Positions 22,034 through 29,590 of a DNA stretch of 34,960 nt are shown here, piece by piece. A program made the translations under genes and the position numbers. Below the pieces are notes generated by a model. The model did not search any database and had not been told where the DNA came from. It was given only the letters and a program-made list of their open reading frames with translations. Numbering within the stretch: the first letter of the stretch is position 1; each line of letters starts with the position of its first letter. Origin of the DNA: Methanobacteriota archaeon (GTDB lineage: Archaea; Thermoplasmatota; Poseidoniia; Poseidoniales; Poseidoniaceae); assembly GCA_014240385.1 (NCBI GenBank), contig JAAZXA010000068.1, positions 93,090-128,049 on the forward strand, given 5' to 3'.

Positions 22034-24994
22034 TTAATCACCTCCGAAGTCTTCAGGCGCAAAGTCTAGACCTTCATCAACATCTAGGGATTCTGCATCT
22101 AGGATTGGTTGGGCAATTGCTCGCCAATTCTCGGGGTCCATATCCACAAAGGCGGCTCCCGTATATGGATTCAATGATGCGTCTTCCTCTGCAGCCTCTC
22201 TTAGGAATTCATGTATTGCCGAGGGATCCGCACCTGCGTCAACCATCTCTAGGACGGCTAACATGGCGTCCCGTGTTTGAGTAGTTACTGTTGGAGTATC
22301 GCTGCCTTCGAATGTTCCGGCAGTAGGGTCGGCGTCGGCGTCGGCGTCCTCGGCGGTTTCTGTTGAAGGTGGGTCGCTTGGAGGTGGGTCGCTTGGAGGT
22401 GGGTCTACACCTGTTGCTTCACCGCCTCCTGTGCCGCCCTTATCGAATCGTGCCTTGATTCTGCCACTACCTCCTATTTTTTCGATGTCGGTTATCACAA
22501 TCTTGGATGGTGGGGCTTCGGGTATTGTTTCCCTTTCTGACTTCGGGTTCAGAAGGATTGAGAATAAGAAAGGGTGGCCTCCATCTTGAGATACAGCTTC
22601 AACAAATGTTGTTACTATCTTTGGGTAATCGTTGCTGATACTAATTGCTTTGGCTGCATGGTATACTGCTGCCACTTCGCCAAACCATTCAATGTTGATT
22701 GGTCTTTGCCCGTATGCCCATTTGAGGTATTTTGTAACCAATTCGGATGACTCTTGTTTACTTGGAGATATATTGACTTCTGCTGGTGGCGGCATCCAAG
22801 TTGGATGGGGTACATCGCGCATTGTTTGGGTCTTGTCTTTCAGATTACCGAATGAATATGCCAACATTTGAACGAATTTGGTTGATGATGGCGGATCGTC
22901 CTTTGCGTCCTTAATCAATTTCTTCCAGTATTCTTTGATGTCTGCTGAACCTTTTGGTTTCTTTTTCCCTGTGAATACCTCTTTTGTTGCCAACATAGCA
23001 AATGAAAGTCTGTAATATGCCAATATCACATGGGCTAGTTTGTTCCTCTCGTATGCAGATATTGCCTCTTGCGTGTCGGTGTCTTCTGGTGCTTTGAAAA
23101 ATTGAGGGGTTCCATCTGAACCAGTAGATCCCCAATCCAGATAATCTCGGAAGTTCAACATCCAGTAAAGCAGTAGTTTGGCAGGGTCGCCAAAGTATGC
23201 TTCAACAGCGAGTAGCCTTCCACCAACTACTTCTTGGGATTCTACATTCCAGTTCTTGAAGGGCGTTTTTAATTGTGCAAATAGGAGGTTGAAATGCAAG
23301 GCAGCGTGGTATGTGGCTATTCCTATGAATGTGCTGTTTCCTACTAATCCATTGATTGTTTCATCGTATCTGGTTGCCGATTGGATTTTTGATGTACCTA
23401 TTGATGCCTTTATGGCATTGTCTAGCATAATTTGTTCAATTAACTGGCCCATCGCATTGAACTCTTCAACTTCGCTCGCAAGAGCACCCCCTTCGGTCAT
23501 CCCTTCTTCATCAATTATGGTGCAAAATCCCGTTAGTCCATTATCAAACGCTATGTTTGCTGAATGGATGAAGTGTGAATTAATGTCGATGGCGGATATC
23601 TTCCCTTCATCTATTGCCATGTCGAGCATATACACAAGGGCATCTCTTCTAGTCGAGATTTCTTCTTCGTCAAAGTTGCGGGTTTCATCACCACTTTCAG
23701 TTTCATACTTCACTTCTGGGGAGGTGCATAATTCCAGCATAAGTTCGCACAGGTTTTCCAATATGACTAGTCCAGGAACGGGATTCTTACTGAGGTTGAG
23801 GTTGTTTTTGCTTTGTTTAGGTGCTAGGAGGCAAGCCCTTTTGTCTCCGTCCGAATTGGTTTTTGGATGAATGTTGATATTGGTTCGGATCTCTTTATCC
23901 TCGTCCATGATGATTGCTGAATATCCCTCGGTTGCAACGCTTCCTAACACGAGGGAGTATTGGTTGCCGAACATCTCGTGCAGTATTGTTCTAGCTTCTT
24001 CAATATCCCCGTCTTCGTCTTGGAGATAGATTTGCACTATTAGTTCCGTAAGATATCCCACGCCTTCGAGCCTGTCTATTTCTTCAAAATTAATGTTGTC
24101 TGGCAGCATTGCCTCTGCAAATTTATGCGCACCTGCTACTTCTGCGAGTAAGATGTTAAGTCCGTGAGAGAGCAAACTCCCCCCTTGCCTGATGGCAATG
24201 GGTCTTTCTGCGGCTGGATCGTCAAGGAACTTGATTACCTTTGTTTTCGTTTCACCTTCACCGCCCCTTGTTTCAATTAAGCCCAAGAATGGTTGAATGT
24301 AATCTTCCTTTGGGAGCAGGATGCCCCCTTCTTTTTGCTCTGGTACCAATTTCCCTCTCAAAGTTTGGAGGAAGAATTTGTTGAAGTTGCCTTTTTCTTC
24401 TCCGCTCAATGACGAGTAGTATTGTTGTAATAATCCAAATTCATAGCCTTCAACTGCGGTGTCTTTTGTTTTCAGAAGTGTTTTTATTCGGTTGAAAGGG
24501 AATATGATATCTAGATCCATATCTGAATCTGCAGCGAGTGGGATATTTGTTAATCTCCCTTGGTTATCCAATTGAGCCTGTCTGATTAGAGATTTCATTC
24601 TTGCTTCAATTTCTTTTCTTGATGACGCCTTCCTTTTGGTTTGTATTCTCTTTTTGCTCAGAGCCGCGTCTGTGTATTCATACAAGTAGGGTCCGAGATA
24701 TCGGACTAGGTACATCTGAACTAGCGGTGTGATTTGAATGGGTTTAGAGCCGTCCCCATATTTCCAAGGGATCATCTTAGTCATCGTGGATAATAATTGC
24801 TTTTGCTCCTTTCCCCCTTTGACTTCACCCTTCACATTTATTCCATACCAAGGGCGAGGGGTTCCCTGTCGGGGGCTTCTACGGTCCTCTATTGCTATTT
24901 CATTGAATGCGGGAGATTCTTGAAGCTCATCGTATGCTGAGGCGACATCGTGCTGGTCCTCTTCTGCACCAATTGGTATTTCGTCTCCAGTCAT
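22034..24994 (-). CDS. 986-aa protein with proline/aspartate-rich linker, probable virion protein
   Basis: No enzyme motif or membrane segment was recognised. The N-terminal ~860 residues are soluble and largely helical, with basic stretches (SKKRIQTKRKASSRK near 113-127) and an acidic, hydrophobic core. At about 858-890 there is a linker of PPPSD repeats followed by an Asp/Ala tract (DADADAD), and an acidic C-terminal ~100 residues that contain SLNPYTG. The ATG follows GAGGGAG; the stop lies in the GGAGGTGATTAA sequence that also serves as binding site for the next gene. Size, linker and company suggest a structural or internal virion protein. Function unknown. Confidence 0.7.
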   Translation of the reverse strand: MTGDEIPIGAEEDQHDVASAYDELQESPAFNEIAIEDRRSPRQGTPRPWYGINVKGEVKGGKEQKQLLSTMTKMIPWKYGDGSKPIQITPLVQMYLVRYLGPYLYEYTDAALSKKRIQTKRKASSRKEIEARMKSLIRQAQLDNQGRLTNIPLAADSDMDLDIIFPFNRIKTLLKTKDTAVEGYEFGLLQQYYSSLSGEEKGNFNKFFLQTLRGKLVPEQKEGGILLPKEDYIQPFLGLIETRGGEGETKTKVIKFLDDPAAERPIAIRQGGSLLSHGLNILLAEVAGAHKFAEAMLPDNINFEEIDRLEGVGYLTELIVQIYLQDEDGDIEEARTILHEMFGNQYSLVLGSVATEGYSAIIMDEDKEIRTNINIHPKTNSDGDKRACLLAPKQSKNNLNLSKNPVPGLVILENLCELMLELCTSPEVKYETESGDETRNFDEEEISTRRDALVYMLDMAIDEGKISAIDINSHFIHSANIAFDNGLTGFCTIIDEEGMTEGGALASEVEEFNAMGQLIEQIMLDNAIKASIGTSKIQSATRYDETINGLVGNSTFIGIATYHAALHFNLLFAQLKTPFKNWNVESQEVVGGRLLAVEAYFGDPAKLLLYWMLNFRDYLDWGSTGSDGTPQFFKAPEDTDTQEAISAYERNKLAHVILAYYRLSFAMLATKEVFTGKKKPKGSADIKEYWKKLIKDAKDDPPSSTKFVQMLAYSFGNLKDKTQTMRDVPHPTWMPPPAEVNISPSKQESSELVTKYLKWAYGQRPINIEWFGEVAAVYHAAKAISISNDYPKIVTTFVEAVSQDGGHPFLFSILLNPKSERETIPEAPPSKIVITDIEKIGGSGRIKARFDKGGTGGGEATGVDPPPSDPPPSDPPSTETAEDADADADPTAGTFEGSDTPTVTTQTRDAMLAVLEMVDAGADPSAIHEFLREAAEEDASLNPYTGAAFVDMDPENWRAIAQPILDAESLDVDEGLDFAPEDFGGD
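22331..22348. repeat. GGCGTC hexamer repeat, three copies
   Basis: A perfect 6-bp microsatellite coding for the alternating Asp-Ala tract of the 986-aa protein. Confidence 0.85.
22368..22405. repeat. 15-bp tandem repeat encoding PPPSD units
   Basis: GGTGGGTCGCTTGGA occurs twice exactly, followed by a partial third copy. It encodes the proline-rich linker and probably varies in copy number between relatives. Confidence 0.85.
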
Positions 24995-25022
24995 TCTCCC
25001 TCATCTCTCTCACAATCACTTC

Positions 25023-25208
25023 TCAATCATTATTCAGTTCCTTAGAGACTGCACCAAGAATCACTGAACCGAGAAGCATGGTTGAGAGTCCGAGCATATA
25101 CATCCCAAAGAAATGCTTGAGGGGGTTGCTCACCAACCCGTATTTTCCGTTGATAACGGGCTTTAGATCCTGCTTTATGTTCTTTCCAATATTACTTATC
25201 ATTTCCAT
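25023..25208 (-). CDS. Small single-span membrane protein (61 aa)
   Basis: A basic N-terminal half (NIGKNIKQDLKPVINGKYG) precedes one hydrophobic segment (FFGMYMLGLSTMLLGSVILGAV) and a short acidic end. The ATG at 25208 is preceded by GGTGA overlapping the end of the upstream gene, whose stop lies 1 bp away. It is a small gene between much larger ones in the long operon, and its coupling supports it. Function unknown; a small membrane virion protein is the simplest guess. Confidence 0.65.
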   Translation of the reverse strand: MEMISNIGKNIKQDLKPVINGKYGLVSNPLKHFFGMYMLGLSTMLLGSVILGAVSKELNND

Positions 25209-25209
25209 T

Positions 25210-25809
25210 TTAGTTCACCAACCATAGTAATCCATCATCTCTTTCTTCGATATTCCAGTCTCCCCCGTAAATGACGAGCATTCTATCGTAACCGGGTGGT
25301 GGACAAGTCACATAAAGTCTGGGCTTTTCTCCACCCTCTTCTCCAAAGTGATGGATGTATTTGTCAATCTCACCTTTGGAGTTTGTCTTTGCAGATGAAT
25401 AACCGATGAAAGGGCATGAACCTTCTCCTAGTGCCACCAATGGGCAATTTTCATCTGGAAGGTATACTTGCACCCTTTTGATTTCTTCTGGTTCTGACCC
25501 ATTGAATCTTCGGTACATCTCGATTTGGTCTTTGATGTCTGTTTTGGTTCCTTTCTTCTTCTTACCCTTGCCAGGATTCATTTTAGCCAACACCTTCTTT
25601 ATCGGCAGGAACCAATCTCTCTTGGTTTTCTTCGGTGATACCCCGTCTTTGAAGTGGGGTTCAATATCCCACGCTCTAAGACCTCTCAGGGCGGCTTCTA
25701 AGGCGAGTAAGTCGTTGGTCTTGGAAGAATTACCTTCGAAGCGAACTTGCAGTTCTCCTGCGTTCTCCTCGTAGATAGTCATAGTCCATTTTGACGATTG
25801 CTTAACCAA
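25210..25809 (-). CDS. 199-aa protein with an NP-motif-preceded uncharacterised domain
   Basis: Residues 1-75 form a small alpha/beta region. Then comes KMNPGKGKKKK, a basic segment carrying the NP motif, and a domain of about 115 residues beginning with a helix (DIKDQIEMYRRFNG) and continuing with strands (RVQVYLP, ALGEGSCPFIGYSS, YIHHFGEE, PRLYVTCPP, MLVIYGGDWNIEE). From memory this resembles an uncharacterised family seen in many environmental virus contigs, where a short N-terminal segment with RRNP is followed by the same strand order; I could not verify this. The start is a TTG at 25809 with GAGGTGA four bases upstream; an ATG at 25782 is the alternative. Role unknown. Confidence 0.7.
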   Translation of the reverse strand: MVKQSSKWTMTIYEENAGELQVRFEGNSSKTNDLLALEAALRGLRAWDIEPHFKDGVSPKKTKRDWFLPIKKVLAKMNPGKGKKKKGTKTDIKDQIEMYRRFNGSEPEEIKRVQVYLPDENCPLVALGEGSCPFIGYSSAKTNSKGEIDKYIHHFGEEGGEKPRLYVTCPPPGYDRMLVIYGGDWNIEERDDGLLWLVN

Positions 25810-25813
25810 TATC

Positions 25814-28800
25814 TCACCTCACTTCATATTGTGCGTCACAGTCTAGGCATTTGTGTTGCTGACTGTTTGCATTGGTTACAAGCAACCCTCCGCATTTTCG
25901 TTTATTCACTATGTAGACGCAGGTATACCCGTCCAATATCTTCCTCTTTCTTCCGTCCGTCTTTGAGTCGATGAATGTTTTCGCGTGTTTCAATAATTTG
26001 AATTTCTTCTTGAATTTGGGTACTGCGTAGGCTTTATTCTGACCCGCCAGAAGTCTTGGATGGCCGGGTTTCAGCAACACAATCTTGTGTTCTTTGTACA
26101 TTCGGTGACTTTCGTATTTCTTTACATCGTCAATAATCACTTGCGGTGCGCCAGCGTCTTCAAGCGTGGCAGGGTCGGGGTTGGGTTTTGTCCGACCACC
26201 CTTCTTTTTCTTCTTCTTCATCCTCTTCTCTTTTTGCATTCTTCTTTTGCGGTCCATGTGCATCTTCTTGTATTCATCTTCGGTGAACCACTTGGTTCTC
26301 TTTTTTCCTTCGATGTCGTAGACTTCCATAAATGGAGGGTTCGGCCTGAATGGACCGCCCTTCTTGCACTTTGGACACTTGATCTCGTTTAGAGGGAGGT
26401 CCATGTTCGGTTCGAATATTGCCCCACACTTGCATTTGATTTTGATAGGGGGGTTTGTTTCTGCTTCAATTTCTGTGAAGACTTCATCCCCTTCTTCCCA
26501 ATCTACATCAATTGGTTCGGCTTCTTCTACATCCACCTTTTTCTCTGGATCGCCACTGGAGATGGCGATTGCTGGTTCAAGTTCTTCTGTCGTTTCGAGG
26601 TGTACTTGTTTCATCTTTAGCAGTTTGCCGATGGTGCCGACTTTCCAGAGGCCGCCCTTGCTGATTGACTCCTTGCTGCTGATGATACTTCTGAGGGCTT
26701 TAGCATATTCTTTGAGTTGGCCGAGTTGTGCATCAGTAATTGTGTCGAAGTCGTCCGTTTCCAAGGGAGTGTCTATGATGAGGTCTCCCTTGTTAAAGAG
26801 GTCACCTTGCTTTGATGTTGCAAGGTTTTTGTTCTTTACTAGAGCTTCTTGCCAATCAGTAATTGCTGATTTGATTTCACCCTTTGTCCAGGTTGATTCA
26901 TCATCTGATAATTTCATCATAATCGGTTCTAAGGAGGTTTTCTCTTCTGCCTTCTCCTTGGACTCCTTAGTATTCAATTCTTCAATGCGCTTGTTGCCAG
27001 CATCGTATGCTTCTTTCATGGCCAATGAGATGGCTTGAGATAGCCGTTGGTGCTTTGCTGCGGTGATGGCCGAACTCACCCTGTCGGTTATTCCTTGAGC
27101 CTGTTTAACTGAATCTATCTTCTTGTAAGTGGGTATTGCTTTTGCGATTCCATTAATTATTTTTAGCAACAATTTATCGGTCTTGTTCTTGTAATCGACT
27201 AATTGCTTTTCTAATTCTTGATTTTCCTTGAGAACCTTTTCATATTTCTCCTTTATTGCCTGAGCCCTCAATGCGGTTTCAACCAAAGCCCCTACTGCCG
27301 CCCTGCCTGCTTGTGAGGATTTCATAACGGCTGCAGTTGTAGCCGCATCTTCCGCCCTCTCGTTCTTCACAATGTTGCTTAGGAGCGAGGACATGCTACC
27401 CATTGTTTCCTTGATAATATCGATGTCTGTCTCTATGGCCGACATTTCGGAGTCAATTTGGTTTCGTAATTTATCTTCCCAGTCCTCTATGCTCTTTTCT
27501 TCTGGTTTAGTGAGTTTTCCTTTGAACATTTTGTCGTAATATTTGGTTCCAGGAGACAGTCTGCCTTTCTTCGAGAAGGGAAGGATGCTGGTTGTGTCCT
27601 TATCTTCCATGGTAAGCAGTCTGCTACCGATTCTCCCTGCGGATCTACGGCTTACTGCTGCGCCCTTTTCGTTTGTCTTGTCTGCGGCCTCGATGAGCCT
27701 GGTGAGTTCGTCTATTGTTTTCTTATCGCCTTTTGCTAGTTCCTTTACCACGGATTCCCTAATCTCTTTGTCCTTGGATAGATCCTTGAGTTCGACCTTT
27801 CCATTCAACTTCTTCAATGCCTTTAGGTGTTTGCCCAAGTAAGAGTCTGCGTTGTCGGGATCTAACCTCTCGAGGGTTAGATTCACCTTGTTTTTTGCCT
27901 TGGCTGAGGTTTCGTACACGCCCAATAGCAGAAGAATTAGAAGATATTCTTGAGGTTGTATTTCATAACCACTTACTTCTACTGCTTTGATTCCGATTAG
28001 ATAGAGGAGTTCGTGAATCTGTATCTCTGCAGATTCGTCGGCCAACATGGCCCAATACTCGTCAATAACCATCATTGTAGGGATCATCCACGCCCTAGAC
28101 CAACCAATTGGAGGTAGAGTGAAACCGTTTTGTTGCACCATGACAACTCCTTGCGGAGTTCCTTTGAGGATTTCTTTGAGCTTCTTATTGAATTTCTTTT
28201 TGTCTGGCTTCTTCTTGATGCGGCCTACCAATTTTCTCAATTTCTCGAATTGTTCTTGAGGAGAGTGGTGTATTTGTCGACCCGCTATCAGGTATAATGG
28301 AATGTGTAGTCTTTCATTGAAATGACCATTACGGTCAAAAACCGATTGGAATGTGGCATCTGTAAATATTTGTTCAGAATTAGGTGGAAGTCCTCCTGAT
28401 TCCGAGTAGTTTTTCCATTGGATGTCGTCTAAATCGAGAGCTGCTAACAATGATACTGCGGCATTGAGGTCTCGGGCGAGGTTTTCCCTATTGTTTTCAT
28501 ATAATGCCACTAATTTTTGTGCGTCTTTTGCATTTGCCTGTCGGTCTTCGCTGATGGCCGCTGCAGTTTGCTGCTTTATTCCGAATACTAATTTGTAGAT
28601 TCTCGACATCTTTTTGGTTTGTATCTTGCCCAAATCTGGTGCGATGAATATTACAGGTTCCCCCCTGAAAAGGTGGTCTGGTGTTGGCATGAGATAGTCA
28701 ATCATTTTTCCAACGGGTAGTAGACTTGGATTTTGGGCTCCTTTCAGCCCTGATACGAGCATTTCCATGTAGGGGGCGTTGTTGGCTCTGATGTAGTGGT

Positions 28801-29590
28801 ATAACCCCAACATGTCTCTAAAATCGTTGATGTGCTCTTTGGTAATGAATGTGTGATTATCAATGAATGGTAATTGCCCTACTCTGCCTTTGCTTTTGCC
28901 CGTAGTTCCAGAGAGGCCGACAATTTCTGTTATCTTGTTTCGAAGGTCCATTTTGAACTTGGAGTCGATGTTTGCTTTTCTTCCAGGCCTTATTCCAAGT
29001 GCTTGGTATGCGATTTTTTCTCTTGGGACTTCGATTCCAGCACCAGAGGATAGTACATCGCTTATTGGAGATTTCAAAGTCTTAGGGGGTTCATTACCGC
29101 TCGACATCTTAGCCATTGTAAGGTCGATTGCCGCCTTTTTCCCTTCCGAGGATATCATGTTCGCCAATTCGAGTTGTGTTGTGTCTGGAATTAGTCTGCT
29201 GAGAGTAGACATCATTTCCTCTCTTCTGTCTGCTCCAGCCGAGATGATTAATTCGGATGCATCGGGAGATGGGTTTGCTAGGATCTCGCCAACTTGGAAT
29301 ATCTCTGAGGATGCTAGGATTACAGGTATGGTTTTCTTTACTGCGTCTTGGTCGGATAGGATGTCGGTTGGTTTCATTAGGATTGGTGGGCTGTTCGGCA
29401 CCTTCTTGGCGAATGTAATGGCCTTTCCTTGGAACATCTTGCCTTTTGGTTCTTTCACTAATTCTGACTTCTTGTTCTTTGCATCGGTGTACAATTTCTG
29501 GACCCTTTTCGCCAACGACATTGAGGGATTGTAAGTGGGCGTGAACTCTGCCCCAATTTCGCGGCCTGCGTGTTTGACTAAATCCTTCAT
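25814..29590 (-). CDS. 1258-aa protein: helical virion-type protein with coiled coils and two zinc ribbons
   Basis: Residues 1-560 are mixed, with a hydrophobic segment near 546-559 (QEYLLILLLLGVYE) in an otherwise soluble region. Residues 560-1000 are strongly helical and charged, with probable coiled coil at 775-815. A zinc ribbon with C1053, C1055, C1072 and C1075 is flanked on both sides by NPP (1046 and 1084). A very basic stretch (KKRMQKEKRMKKKKKK region, 1112-1130) and NP at 1137 lead to a C-terminal segment with a second Cys set (C1224, C1233, C1248, C1251). The ATG overlaps the upstream stop and follows GAGGTGAAGGT. The design suggests an internal virion or DNA-contacting structural protein with detachable modules; no enzyme recognised. 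Confidence 0.75.
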   Translation of the reverse strand: MKDLVKHAGREIGAEFTPTYNPSMSLAKRVQKLYTDAKNKKSELVKEPKGKMFQGKAITFAKKVPNSPPILMKPTDILSDQDAVKKTIPVILASSEIFQVGEILANPSPDASELIISAGADRREEMMSTLSRLIPDTTQLELANMISSEGKKAAIDLTMAKMSSGNEPPKTLKSPISDVLSSGAGIEVPREKIAYQALGIRPGRKANIDSKFKMDLRNKITEIVGLSGTTGKSKGRVGQLPFIDNHTFITKEHINDFRDMLGLYHYIRANNAPYMEMLVSGLKGAQNPSLLPVGKMIDYLMPTPDHLFRGEPVIFIAPDLGKIQTKKMSRIYKLVFGIKQQTAAAISEDRQANAKDAQKLVALYENNRENLARDLNAAVSLLAALDLDDIQWKNYSESGGLPPNSEQIFTDATFQSVFDRNGHFNERLHIPLYLIAGRQIHHSPQEQFEKLRKLVGRIKKKPDKKKFNKKLKEILKGTPQGVVMVQQNGFTLPPIGWSRAWMIPTMMVIDEYWAMLADESAEIQIHELLYLIGIKAVEVSGYEIQPQEYLLILLLLGVYETSAKAKNKVNLTLERLDPDNADSYLGKHLKALKKLNGKVELKDLSKDKEIRESVVKELAKGDKKTIDELTRLIEAADKTNEKGAAVSRRSAGRIGSRLLTMEDKDTTSILPFSKKGRLSPGTKYYDKMFKGKLTKPEEKSIEDWEDKLRNQIDSEMSAIETDIDIIKETMGSMSSLLSNIVKNERAEDAATTAAVMKSSQAGRAAVGALVETALRAQAIKEKYEKVLKENQELEKQLVDYKNKTDKLLLKIINGIAKAIPTYKKIDSVKQAQGITDRVSSAITAAKHQRLSQAISLAMKEAYDAGNKRIEELNTKESKEKAEEKTSLEPIMMKLSDDESTWTKGEIKSAITDWQEALVKNKNLATSKQGDLFNKGDLIIDTPLETDDFDTITDAQLGQLKEYAKALRSIISSKESISKGGLWKVGTIGKLLKMKQVHLETTEELEPAIAISSGDPEKKVDVEEAEPIDVDWEEGDEVFTEIEAETNPPIKIKCKCGAIFEPNMDLPLNEIKCPKCKKGGPFRPNPPFMEVYDIEGKKRTKWFTEDEYKKMHMDRKRRMQKEKRMKKKKKKGGRTKPNPDPATLEDAGAPQVIIDDVKKYESHRMYKEHKIVLLKPGHPRLLAGQNKAYAVPKFKKKFKLLKHAKTFIDSKTDGRKRKILDGYTCVYIVNKRKCGGLLVTNANSQQHKCLDCDAQYEVR

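Noticed and set aside
26364-27038. Plus-strand open frame of 224 codons, and similar long plus-strand frames at 23178-23870, 28863-29534 and 30884-31540
   Set aside because: All lie wholly inside giant minus-strand genes with consistent coding character; Ser/Leu/Phe-rich products are typical of antisense shadows.
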